From Olleya aquimaris (GTDB lineage: Bacteria; Bacteroidota; Bacteroidia; Flavobacteriales; Flavobacteriaceae): a DNA stretch of 64,000 nucleotides. The stretch spans positions 186,001-250,000 of the forward strand of contig NZ_QLLO01000004.1 in assembly GCF_003259525.1 (NCBI RefSeq). Reading direction: 5' to 3'. The position numbers and the translations under genes were made by a program. Of the stretch, positions 54,643 through 63,201 are shown in pieces (the stretch's first letter is position 1; every line of letters begins with the position of its first letter). Under the pieces are notes generated by a model. The model was not told where the DNA came from, ran no database searches, and saw nothing but the letters and a program-made list of their open reading frames with translations.

Positions 54643-55671
54643 CTACTTTATCAATACACTTTTGTATTTAGGAATGTTTTTAAGTGTAATTCCTGTTCCT
54701 CTTACTACAGCACGTAATGGATCTTCTGCAATATAAACAGGTAAGTCTGTTTTTTGTGATAAACGTTTATCTAAACCACGTAACATGGATCCACCACCTG
54801 CAAGATAAATCCCAGTATTGTATATGTCTGCAGCTAATTCTGGAGGCGTTTGAGATAGAGTTTCCATAACAGCATCTTCAATACGTAGTATAGATTTATC
54901 TAATGCTTTGGCAATCTCTCTATAACTAATTTGAACCTGTTTAGGCTTACCAGTTAATAAATCTCTACCTTGTACACTCATGTCCTCTGGTGGAAGGTCT
55001 AAATCTTCGGTAGCAGCACCAATTTGTATTTTAATTTTCTCTGCAGTACGCTCTCCAACATATAAGTTGTGTTGTGTACGCATGTAATAAATAATATCGT
55101 TAGTAAAAACGTCACCTGCAATTTTTACAGACTTGTCACATACAATACCACCTAATGCTATAACTGCTATTTCAGTGGTACCACCACCTATATCTACAAT
55201 CATGTTTCCTTTTGGTTGCATGATATCTACACCAATACCAATTGCAGCAGCCATAGGCTCATGGATTAAGTATACTTCTTTACCATTAACACGTTCTGCA
55301 CTTTCTTTTACCGCTCGCATCTCTACTTCTGTAATCCCAGACGGAATACAAATTACCATACGTAAAGCAGGTGTAAATAATTTCTTTTTTAACGCTGGAA
55401 TATTTTTGATAAACAGACTTATCATTTGCTCAGAAGCATCAAAATCTGCAATTACACCATCCTTTAACGGTCTAATGGTCTTAATGTTTTCATGGGTTTT
55501 ACCTTGCATCATATTGGCTTCTTGTCCAACTGCAATTATTTTTCCGCTAATACGGTCGCGAGCAACTATAGAGGGCGCATCGACAACTACTTTGTCGTTA
55601 TGTATTATTAATGTGTTGGCAGTACCTAAATCTATTGCGATTTCTTCTGTCAGGAAATCAAAAAATCCCAT
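54643..55671 (-). CDS. mreB: Rod-shape-determining protein MreB
   Basis: 342 residues, a bacterial actin. The ATP-binding signatures of the actin fold are clear: IDLGTANTLI (phosphate 1), DIGGGTTEIAVIALGG (phosphate 2), and GIYLAGGGSMLRGLD (adenosine). It forms membrane filaments that guide elongation. First gene of the mreBCD-mrdA-rodA operon. A 246-base spacer with a purH terminator separates it from purH, so it should have its own promoter, which was not identified. Confidence 0.97.
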   Translation of the reverse strand: MGFFDFLTEEIAIDLGTANTLIIHNDKVVVDAPSIVARDRISGKIIAVGQEANMMQGKTHENIKTIRPLKDGVIADFDASEQMISLFIKNIPALKKKLFTPALRMVICIPSGITEVEMRAVKESAERVNGKEVYLIHEPMAAAIGIGVDIMQPKGNMIVDIGGGTTEIAVIALGGIVCDKSVKIAGDVFTNDIIYYMRTQHNLYVGERTAEKIKIQIGAATEDLDLPPEDMSVQGRDLLTGKPKQVQISYREIAKALDKSILRIEDAVMETLSQTPPELAADIYNTGIYLAGGGSMLRGLDKRLSQKTDLPVYIAEDPLRAVVRGTGITLKNIPKYKSVLIK

Positions 55672-55843
55672 GTGTTATCTGTAATTATAAGGCGTTATTA
55701 AAAAGATGTTGTAAAAGTAATAAAAGTATGGTAATATAAGGATTTAATGCTTTATAAATTTTATTATCCTCACATAAATAATAGTTACGTTAAAAATTGA
55801 ATTTTAGATGTTTTAGTAATTTAGGAAGCTGAGCTATTTAAAA

Positions 55844-55876
55844 TAAAAAAAGCTTCAGATATTACACCGAAGCTTA
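55844..55876 (-). terminator. Terminator after purH
   Basis: Stem AAGCTTC (55850-55856) / GAAGCTT (55869-55875). Read on the minus strand it is followed by a T-run (complement of the A-run at 55844-55850). A further hairpin, AAATCCCTTT / AAAGGGATTT (55891-55914), lies between it and the purH stop. Confidence 0.78.
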
Positions 55877-55917
55877 TTGCAAATATTTAGTAAATCCCTT
55901 TGAAAAAAGGGATTTGT

Positions 55918-57447
55918 TTAATGCTTAAAATGACGTGTTCCTGTCATAACCATTGAGATATTGTTATCATTACAATAATCTATACTTAATTGATCTTTAA
56001 TAGAGCCTCCTGGTTGGATAACACTAGTGATACCTGCATTACCAGCAATCTCTACACAATCTGGAAACGGAAAAAACGCATCACTAGCCATTACACTTCC
56101 TTTTAAATCAAATTTAAAGGATTGCGCTTTATGTATAGCTTGGTTTAACGCATCAACACGACTAGTCTGTCCTGTGCCACTAGCACATAATTGTTTGTTT
56201 TTAACTAGAACTATGGTGTTAGATTTAGTGTGTTTGCAAATTTTTGAAGCAAAAATTAAATCTTCTAATTCTTGTGTTGAAGGCTTTGTAAGGGTTGCAT
56301 ACGTTAAATCTTCAATAGCATCTGTTTTATTATCTCTGTCTTGTACTAAAACTCCGTTTAAACAAGTTCTAACCGTAGTTTGTGCTAAAGCAGCATCTTT
56401 TAAAACTAAAAGTATTCTGTTTTTCTTTCCTTTTAAAATGGTTTCAGCTTCAGCTGAAAACGAAGGAGCTATTACCACCTCACAAAATAAATTATGAATA
56501 TCTGTAGCACAAGCTGCATCAATTTCAACATTACTAATTAAAATTCCACCAAAAGCAGACACTGGATCACCTGCTAACGCATCTGTATAAGCTTGATGTA
56601 CTGTATCGCGTTGTGCAAAACCACATGCATTATTATGTTTTAAAATAGCAAAGGTTGGTTTTTCGCCTTTAAATTCAGAAATTAAATTAACAGCAGCATC
56701 AACATCCAGAAGGTTGTTGTAGCTTAGGGCTTTACCATGTAATTTGGTAAACATCTCGTCAAAATCTCCAAAGAAAAATCCACGTTGATGCGGATTCTCT
56801 CCATAACGTAGTACTTGTCCTTTTGTTTCAGAAATTTTTAATGAAGCTATCTCATGATTGGCATTAAAATAATTGAAGATTGCCGAGTCGTAATGTGATG
56901 ACACATTAAATGCTTTGGCAGCAAAACGTTTTCTGTCGTCTTCAGATAAGTTTCCTTTTTTGTCTGTAATTAGCTCTAAAAATTCAGCATAATCATCAAC
57001 AGAAGACACACAAATAACATCTGCATAATTTTTAGCAGCAGCACGAATTAATGAAATACCACCTATGTCAATTTTTTCAATAATATCTTGGTTGGATGCT
57101 CCAGAAGCTACTGTTTTTTCAAACGGATATAAATCTACTATAACAACATCTATTTGAGGGATGTCAAAATCTTCCATTTCTTTAATATCTCCTTCATGAT
57201 TTTGACGGTTTAAAATACCACCAAATACTTTTGGGTGTAATGTTTTGACACGACCACCTAATATTGAAGGGTAAGACGTTACGTCCTCTACAGGAACAAC
57301 ATTTATACCTAAGTTTTTAATAAAAGTTTCTGTGCCACCAGTAGAATAGATTGTAACACCTTGTTTGTTTAGCTCTTTAACAATAGGCTCTAAGCCATCT
57401 TTGCTAAATACCGAAATTAATGCAGATTTAATTGTTTTGTTGCTCAT
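55918..57447 (-). CDS. purH: Bifunctional AICAR formyltransferase/IMP cyclohydrolase
   Basis: 509 residues from the ATG at 57447, which opens MSNKTIKSALISVFSKDG. Seven codons upstream in frame were dropped as non-conserved. The N-terminal IMP cyclohydrolase (MGS-like) domain (1-150) shows YSTGGTETFIKNLG and GGRVKTLHPKVFGGIL. The AICAR transformylase domain follows with ILKHNNACGFA, SAFGGILISN and the closing VIQPGGSIKDQ. It catalyses the last two steps of purine synthesis. Often found next to mreB in Flavobacteria. A terminator lies downstream. Confidence 0.97.
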   Translation of the reverse strand: MSNKTIKSALISVFSKDGLEPIVKELNKQGVTIYSTGGTETFIKNLGINVVPVEDVTSYPSILGGRVKTLHPKVFGGILNRQNHEGDIKEMEDFDIPQIDVVIVDLYPFEKTVASGASNQDIIEKIDIGGISLIRAAAKNYADVICVSSVDDYAEFLELITDKKGNLSEDDRKRFAAKAFNVSSHYDSAIFNYFNANHEIASLKISETKGQVLRYGENPHQRGFFFGDFDEMFTKLHGKALSYNNLLDVDAAVNLISEFKGEKPTFAILKHNNACGFAQRDTVHQAYTDALAGDPVSAFGGILISNVEIDAACATDIHNLFCEVVIAPSFSAEAETILKGKKNRILLVLKDAALAQTTVRTCLNGVLVQDRDNKTDAIEDLTYATLTKPSTQELEDLIFASKICKHTKSNTIVLVKNKQLCASGTGQTSRVDALNQAIHKAQSFKFDLKGSVMASDAFFPFPDCVEIAGNAGITSVIQPGGSIKDQLSIDYCNDNNISMVMTGTRHFKH

Positions 57448-57469
57448 TATAGTTGTGTTAATAAGCAAG

Positions 57470-57477
57470 CAAATTTA
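57470..57477 (-). promoter_or_regulatory. -7 promoter box for purH
   Basis: CAAATTTA on the plus strand reads TAAATTTG on the minus strand, an exact TAnnTTTG, 22 bases before the purH ATG. No clear -33 box. Confidence 0.4.
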
Positions 57478-57492
57478 AATAAAATGAATTTG

Positions 57493-57529
57493 TTTTAGTT
57501 GAAATTTGACTGTGTCTTTTCAACTAAAA
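57493..57529. terminator. Long perfect hairpin between purH and the GAF-type reductase gene
   Basis: 12-bp perfect arms TTTTAGTTGAAA (57493-57504) / TTTCAACTAAAA (57518-57529) with a 13-base loop. It lies just after the stop of the reductase gene and before the purH promoter. The U-run is weak, so an operator role is also possible. Confidence 0.5.
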
Positions 57530-57546
57530 CAGGTAGTTATTAACAT

Positions 57547-58002
57547 CTAAAGTAGTTTTGCAACTTTAGCGCAAACAAATTCTAAAAAGCGTTCATCAGC
57601 TTCTGTAAATGGATCAGGAGTGTTAGAGTCGATGTCTATTTGTCCTATGTTTTCACCATTTACAAAAATAGGAATGACTATTTCTGCTTTTACAGTAATG
57701 CTACAAGCAATATAATTGTCCTGTGCTGCAACATCTGGTACTACAAAATTTTGATTACTTACAGCTACTTGACCACAAATGCCTTTTCCAAATGGGATAA
57801 TAGTATGATCTGTAGGTTCGCCAACATAGGGTCCCAGTTTTAATTCGTTTTTATCACCGTTTTTAAAATAAAAACCTACCCAGTTGTAATGTTCTATATT
57901 AGCTTCAAGTAATTGGCAAATCTGAAGTAATTTGTCGTCTGTGGACGATGCAGTATTAGAAACTATGGTTTCTATTTGAGGTTTTAAAGTTTCAAAAGTC
58001 AT
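57547..58002 (-). CDS. GAF-type free methionine-(R)-sulfoxide reductase-like protein
   Basis: 151 residues, one GAF domain. It would reduce free methionine-R-sulfoxide, a repair and signalling role in oxidative stress. The fRMsr cysteine motifs are visible: FGKGICGQVA and YIACSITVKAEIVIPI, with the second Cys at the catalytic position of characterised enzymes. The closing IDSNTPDPFTEADERFLE is also typical. The gene is alone on its strand, divergent from xrtF with 78 bases between. Confidence 0.9.
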   Translation of the reverse strand: MTFETLKPQIETIVSNTASSTDDKLLQICQLLEANIEHYNWVGFYFKNGDKNELKLGPYVGEPTDHTIIPFGKGICGQVAVSNQNFVVPDVAAQDNYIACSITVKAEIVIPIFVNGENIGQIDIDSNTPDPFTEADERFLEFVCAKVAKLL

Positions 58003-58080
58003 TTCTGTAAAAATTTTGGTAAAAGTATTTAAAAAGGCGTAATTTCAACCATTAAATAATCATAAAATATTGCTTAATTT

Positions 58081-58632
58081 TTGAAAGAATTAATTGTAAA
58101 ATATAAGCCAGTTATTAAGTTTATACTAGTTTTTCTGTTAGTATATGGTGTTTTATCTTTTGCTTATAATTATTATTTAGATGTGTCTAAAGGCGGGACA
58201 TATTATCCGGATTATGTTACCAATTTAGTCGCCAATCAATCTAAAGAATTACTTAATACTGTTGGATATAATACTAATATAGTTCCACATCCTAATGAAC
58301 CTTCAATGAAATTGATTGTTAAAGGAAAATATTTAGCGCGTGTTATTGAGGGTTGTAACGGAACTAGTATTATTATTTTATTTATTTCTTTTATTATAGC
58401 ATTTGCTGGTCGTTTTAAAATTACTTTCTTGTATATTTTATCCGGAAGTGTATTAATATATGCGGTCAATTTAATTAGAATTGTCATTTTATCTATTGGA
58501 TTATATCATTACCCATGGCGAAAAGAAGAGTTGCATACCGTGATTTTCCCAGGTATTATCTACGGAATGGTATTTTTGTTATGGATGATTTGGGTGAATC
58601 GTTTTTCAAAACTGAATCAAAAAAATGAGTAA
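58081..58632 (+). CDS. xrtF: Exosortase family protein XrtF
   Basis: 183 residues, starting at TTG (58081). No ATG gives a full N-terminal helix, and the KYKPVIKFI opening fits the family. Five or six membrane helices. The catalytic residues of exosortases are visible: Cys92 in EGCNGTSIIILF, Arg133 in NLIRIVIL, and His143/His152. Exosortases cleave and transfer proteins carrying a C-terminal sorting tag to the cell surface. The partner gene overlaps its end by 8 bases. The cognate substrates are not encoded next to it, apart from a T9SS-type protein that uses a different signal. Confidence 0.93.
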   Translation: MKELIVKYKPVIKFILVFLLVYGVLSFAYNYYLDVSKGGTYYPDYVTNLVANQSKELLNTVGYNTNIVPHPNEPSMKLIVKGKYLARVIEGCNGTSIIILFISFIIAFAGRFKITFLYILSGSVLIYAVNLIRIVILSIGLYHYPWRKEELHTVIFPGIIYGMVFLLWMIWVNRFSKLNQKNE

Positions 58633-59062
58633 GTATTATAAATATATATGGATTGCTTTTCTATTTATTTTACTAGCATTAGTAAGGTGGTTTGAAAACG
58701 AATTGTTTTATGATCCCTATTTAGTGTTTTTTCAAAACGACTACCTGTATATTGATTCTCCAAGACAAGAAGTGTTTAAATTGGTAGTCTTTACAAGCTT
58801 AAGGTTTTTAATAAACACTATACTGTCACTTTTAATTTTATATCTTTTTTTTAAAGACAGAAGTGTGGTCAAGTTTGCAACGTTAATTTATATTATTTCG
58901 TTTGTAATTCTAATACTGCTGTATTTGTATTTTGTTTTAGACCCTAAACAAGAAAACTATTATTTGTTCTTTAATATTAGAAGGTTTTTGATACAGCCAC
59001 TTCTTTTGTTATTATTACTTCCAGCGTTTTATTACCATAGGTTAACAAAACAAAATATTTAG
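58625..59062 (+). CDS. Exosortase F system-associated protein
   Basis: 145 residues with about four membrane helices (about 7-24, 53-73, 83-105, 120-137). It matches the small membrane protein always found after xrtF in Flavobacteria in size, topology and position. It starts inside the xrtF stop region (8-base overlap), so it is translated with it. Conserved NELFYDPYLVFFQNDYL is likely a loop outside the helices. Its role in sorting is not known. Confidence 0.88.
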   Translation: MSKYYKYIWIAFLFILLALVRWFENELFYDPYLVFFQNDYLYIDSPRQEVFKLVVFTSLRFLINTILSLLILYLFFKDRSVVKFATLIYIISFVILILLYLYFVLDPKQENYYLFFNIRRFLIQPLLLLLLLPAFYYHRLTKQNI

Positions 59063-59097
59063 TTTAAACTATTGATAATCAGATTTTAGTGTTTTTT

Positions 59098-59140
59098 ATC
59101 GATAATTTTAACATTTTTTTGTTTTTAATCGATATTAACA
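59098..59140 (+). repeat. Two direct ATCGATA...TTAACA repeats upstream of the T9SS protein gene
   Basis: ATCGATAATTTTAACA (59098-59113) and ATCGATATTAACA (59128-59140) lie in the 189-base spacer before the large secreted protein gene. They start 30 bases apart (about three helical turns), which would suit a regulator site. Confidence 0.38.
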
Positions 59141-59251
59141 ACCATTTGTCTATTTAATTATTAGCTACTTCTTATTTGAAGTTACATTCGTATTGAAATT
59201 CAACCCTTTGCCCAAGGATAGAATTTGGCCCTCAAAATTAAATCTTAACCT

Positions 59252-62200
59252 ATGAAGAAAAATACGCTATTTTTCAATGCGCTTTTTAGTGTCATGTTAT
59301 GTTTGTCCTTTTCAGCTCACGCTCAAGAATCAGATTTTGATAACGATGGTATTATTGACAGATTAGATGTCGATGATGACAATGATGGAATAAGAGATGC
59401 AGTAGAATGTCCTCCTATTAGTGGAGCTGCAATAGCAAAGTCTGATAAAATTTCTTGGGAATTAAATCAATTTAAGGTCTTTACAATTGGTGGTAATACT
59501 AACGGTTTAGGTTATCAAGAATCAGGATTTCAAAAAGAGGTGTATGACAGAGGTCAACCTTTAACTGTTCTTAATGGTGCTTTAGATTACACTTTTACAC
59601 AGACAACACCAGGAACAGCAACAACTACAGTAGGGACTTTTGCAAATGGAACCTTAGATTTTGAACACAATTACCTTTACAGAGCATACCAGATTCATCA
59701 ATTTAGAACAACTACTGCTGGTGCATTTACTTCAGGAAACGGACCTTCAAATGGTTTATACGTATATCCAGAAGTAGGAAATCAAACGGGTGATTATTAC
59801 ACTGTAAATATCAACTTTACCCAACCAGTAGCATCTTTTAGTTTTGATTTTGTTGATATTTATGATACAAATACAGATCCTGCAGTAATGAATTATGAAG
59901 TTTATGCAGATGGTAACTTAGTAGCTTACTTTAGTAACACTTACATTGGTAACGATGCTATTGGAAATATAAATTTATACGATGCAAACGGTACATTAAG
60001 AGGTTCTCTGCAAGCAGGTCAAAATATTGAAAGTACAATAGGTTTTGTAACAAGTGACGCTGTTAGTCAAGTTTCAATCAGACATATTGCAGTATCTGGT
60101 GGTTTAGCAGCATCTACACATGATCCGCATGGTTTAGATAGTTTAGCGTATAGTTTTTTGTGTGAACTACAATTAGATATAGATGTTGATGATGATGGTA
60201 TACCAGATAATGTTGAAGCACAGACTACTGCAGGATATTTAGCACCTAGTAATGTTGTAAATACATCTGGAGCAAATATTGGTTTATATACAAATTATGG
60301 TAGTGGATTTATACCTGTAAATACAGATGGTACTGATTTGCCAGATTATCTTGATACAGATACAGACAATGATGGTGTTTTAGATATTGAAGAAAACGGA
60401 CATGCATCAAGTATCGTTAATGGTAGCGATACTGATGGTGATGGTTTAGATAATAATTTTGATGACAACTCTTCTTCTTACGATGTTAATGATGAAGTTA
60501 CCACAGGTAATATTATAGATTTAGTAAACTCCTTTGGAGACATGGATAATGATGCAACAACAGGTGGTGATGTAGACTATAGGGATAATGCTACAGAAAT
60601 TACAGCTTCAAGTACTATAGATTTTGATGGTGTTGATGACTACTTAATTGTTGAAAATTTAGAATTAGGAGGTCAACAAGAATTAACTTTAAGTGCTTGG
60701 ATAAAATTAGATAATGGATTTAGTACCTCTGGAGATGTAGCAGGTCAAAATATGTTTAGAATATGGGTTGATAGTTCTAAAAAAGTTCATGGATATTTTA
60801 TAGGAAGTTTAAGTAATACCTCTTATCAAATGACATCAAATTATACTTTACCAAATAATGAATGGCACCAAGTAACAATGACCTATTCTGGTTCTGCTGG
60901 TACACTTAAATTATATATTGATGGGAAATTGGATACACAAAGATCAGTGCCAATAGGTACTACTTCAATACACCCAACATTTACTAACCCAGATTTTACA
61001 ATTGGAAGATTTGAAAGGTTTGGAAATAGTTACTTTTTTGGGTCAATTGACGAGGTTAGAGTTTTTAATAAAGCATTAACCGAAGACCAATTGCAAAGAA
61101 TGGTATATCAAGAGATTGAAGAAAAATCTAATAAAGTCTCAGGGTCTGTTATTAATGACAAAGACATTATAGATATTAATACCAACGTAAAAATTGATTG
61201 GAGTAGTTTGATAGGATATTATCCAATGTCTCATGTTATGAATGGTATTGCTTCAGATTATTCATCTTACGGTAGGGATGCTAAATTAAAAAACATTAGA
61301 ACCATTCAAGATCAAACAGCTCCTTTACCATATCAAACCTCTTCAAACGGTTCTTGGACCTCAGAAAGTACTTGGTTATATGGTGATGTTTGGGATATAG
61401 AAAACTTGCCTAATAACAATTGGTCTATTGTAAAAATCAATAATAATGTAACAACAACTAACTCACATACCAATTTAGGATTAATCATTAGTGCAAATAA
61501 AAAATTAACTGTAAATGGTAGTAATGCTATTGTTAATACCTGGTATTTAGAATTAGACGGTACTTTAGATTTACAAAACGAATCTCAATTAATACAAACT
61601 GAACATAGTGAACTAGAAGTTACTAGTGCTGGTAAAATTTTAAGACGCCAAGAAGGCTTAAATAATGTGTATAGATATAATTATTGGTCTTCTCCTGTTG
61701 GTGGTCAAAGTATAACATCAAATAACACTAGTTTTTCGTTAAATATGTTAAAAGAAGCTAATGGAAACATTCAGTTTACAAATGCTTATACACCACCTGC
61801 AACAACACCAGCGACAATTAGTACTTATTGGTTATATACTTTTAAAAATGGTGTGACCTACTATGATTGGGCATCAATCGATCAAAATTCTAGTATAGAA
61901 CCAGGTGTTGGTTATACGCAAAAAGGAACTGGTGTTGGAACAACAGACTTTCAATATATTTTTGAAGGAAAACCTAATAACGGAGAGATTTTAATAAATG
62001 TCAATGATGCTGGAGGTACAGGCTCTGTTGGTGGTGTGTCTAAAACCGAATACTTAGTGGGTAATCCTTATCCTTCTGCTTTAGATATAAATGAGTTTAT
62101 TTTAGATAATTCCACTGTAATAAACGGAGCAGTTTATTTATGGGAGCAATGGGCAGGAGATAGTCATGTTTTAAACCAATACCAGGGTGGTTATGCTACA

Positions 62201-63136
62201 TTAAATTTAGCTGGTGGTGTTAGGGCTTATCAATTTTCAGGATTAAATGGTGCAAATAATGGGTCGCAAGATGGTGTAAAAACCCCAGAAAGATATATTC
62301 CAGTTGGTCAAGGTTTTATGACAGAAATCGTTGGAAATGGTACATTAAAATTTGAAAATGATCAAAGGGCTTTTAGGACCGAAGCTTCTGGTACATCTGT
62401 TTTTATGAGAACAAATGGTGTGTCAAATGAATCTCCTAATGCTAATAACCATTTAGAAAAAATAAGATTAGAATTTTCTACATCTAATAACTTAAATAGA
62501 GAATTGTTGCTAGTGTTTAGTAATAATACATCAGATGAAGAATTTGATTATGGTTATGATGCTAAAGTTACAGAGGAGTTTGCAAACGATTTTTTATCAA
62601 CTTTAAATAATGATAAATATGCAATCCAAGCGTTTGGTCCAATTCAATCTGATAAACAATTAGATTTAGTTTTAAAAAGTGATGGTACTCAAACTTTTAC
62701 TGTTAAATTAACAGAAGTTGAAAATATAGATGCTAACCAAGGTGTTTATTTATATGATAGCGTAATTGGTGTGTATCATGATTTAAGATCAGGTGCGTAT
62801 AATTTTAGTGCGCCTGCAGGCGAAGATTTTAATAGATTTAAAATAGTTTTTGAGCCTAATGAAACATTATCTAATCAAGAGTTTGAAACTGTAAATGATA
62901 TTTCAATTTTTATAAACAACTTTAAAAAACAATTGTTTGTAAAAGGATTAAATCAAGACATAAAAACTATTAATTTGATAAATGTATTAGGTCAAAATGT
63001 TATGCAATTATCTAATATAGATGCTTATCAAGCAAGCTCCGGAATTAGTCTTAATACTTTAAGTACGGGCGTTTATATAGTGGATGTAACTTTAAAAGAT
63101 GGGAGAGTACTCTCTAAAAAAGTTACTGTTAATTAA
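59252..63136 (+). CDS. Large secreted protein with thrombospondin type 3-like repeats, LamG domain and T9SS type A signal
   Basis: 1294 residues. A signal peptide (about 1-24) is followed by Asp/Asn-rich Ca2+-binding repeats (DNDGIIDRLDVDDDNDGI). These recur near 300-420 (DVDDDGIPDNVE, DTDNDGVLDIEE). A LamG/concanavalin-A-like domain spans about 455-620 (TLSAWIKLDNGFSTSG, GSIDEVRVFNKAL). The region 640-1210 is beta-rich with GNPYPSALDINEF. The last ~80 residues are a T9SS type A sorting domain (LINVLGQNVM; LSTGVYIVDV; KKVTVN). It is exported through the outer membrane and attached to the surface, likely in adhesion or as a cell coat. It ends at a shared terminator with groEL. Confidence 0.92.
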   Translation: MKKNTLFFNALFSVMLCLSFSAHAQESDFDNDGIIDRLDVDDDNDGIRDAVECPPISGAAIAKSDKISWELNQFKVFTIGGNTNGLGYQESGFQKEVYDRGQPLTVLNGALDYTFTQTTPGTATTTVGTFANGTLDFEHNYLYRAYQIHQFRTTTAGAFTSGNGPSNGLYVYPEVGNQTGDYYTVNINFTQPVASFSFDFVDIYDTNTDPAVMNYEVYADGNLVAYFSNTYIGNDAIGNINLYDANGTLRGSLQAGQNIESTIGFVTSDAVSQVSIRHIAVSGGLAASTHDPHGLDSLAYSFLCELQLDIDVDDDGIPDNVEAQTTAGYLAPSNVVNTSGANIGLYTNYGSGFIPVNTDGTDLPDYLDTDTDNDGVLDIEENGHASSIVNGSDTDGDGLDNNFDDNSSSYDVNDEVTTGNIIDLVNSFGDMDNDATTGGDVDYRDNATEITASSTIDFDGVDDYLIVENLELGGQQELTLSAWIKLDNGFSTSGDVAGQNMFRIWVDSSKKVHGYFIGSLSNTSYQMTSNYTLPNNEWHQVTMTYSGSAGTLKLYIDGKLDTQRSVPIGTTSIHPTFTNPDFTIGRFERFGNSYFFGSIDEVRVFNKALTEDQLQRMVYQEIEEKSNKVSGSVINDKDIIDINTNVKIDWSSLIGYYPMSHVMNGIASDYSSYGRDAKLKNIRTIQDQTAPLPYQTSSNGSWTSESTWLYGDVWDIENLPNNNWSIVKINNNVTTTNSHTNLGLIISANKKLTVNGSNAIVNTWYLELDGTLDLQNESQLIQTEHSELEVTSAGKILRRQEGLNNVYRYNYWSSPVGGQSITSNNTSFSLNMLKEANGNIQFTNAYTPPATTPATISTYWLYTFKNGVTYYDWASIDQNSSIEPGVGYTQKGTGVGTTDFQYIFEGKPNNGEILINVNDAGGTGSVGGVSKTEYLVGNPYPSALDINEFILDNSTVINGAVYLWEQWAGDSHVLNQYQGGYATLNLAGGVRAYQFSGLNGANNGSQDGVKTPERYIPVGQGFMTEIVGNGTLKFENDQRAFRTEASGTSVFMRTNGVSNESPNANNHLEKIRLEFSTSNNLNRELLLVFSNNTSDEEFDYGYDAKVTEEFANDFLSTLNNDKYAIQAFGPIQSDKQLDLVLKSDGTQTFTVKLTEVENIDANQGVYLYDSVIGVYHDLRSGAYNFSAPAGEDFNRFKIVFEPNETLSNQEFETVNDISIFINNFKKQLFVKGLNQDIKTINLINVLGQNVMQLSNIDAYQASSGISLNTLSTGVYIVDVTLKDGRVLSKKVTVN

Positions 63137-63148
63137 GTTGGTTAATTA

Positions 63149-63182
63149 AAAAAAAAGCCTCAACATTTGTTGAGGCTTTTTA
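63149..63182. terminator. Bidirectional terminator between the T9SS protein gene and groEL
   Basis: AAAAGCCTCAACA (63153-63165) / TGTTGAGGCTTTT (63168-63180) with A-run and T-run on either side, serving both convergent genes. Confidence 0.9.
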
Positions 63183-63201
63183 TTATATATCAGTTATAAT
63201 A

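Noticed and set aside
55133-55684. 183-codon frame opposite mreB
   Set aside because: mreB is fully conserved on the other strand and this frame has no recognisable domain.
57547-58002. Treating the GAF protein as a regulator
   Set aside because: The cysteine motifs of free methionine sulfoxide reductases are present, so an enzyme is the simpler reading.
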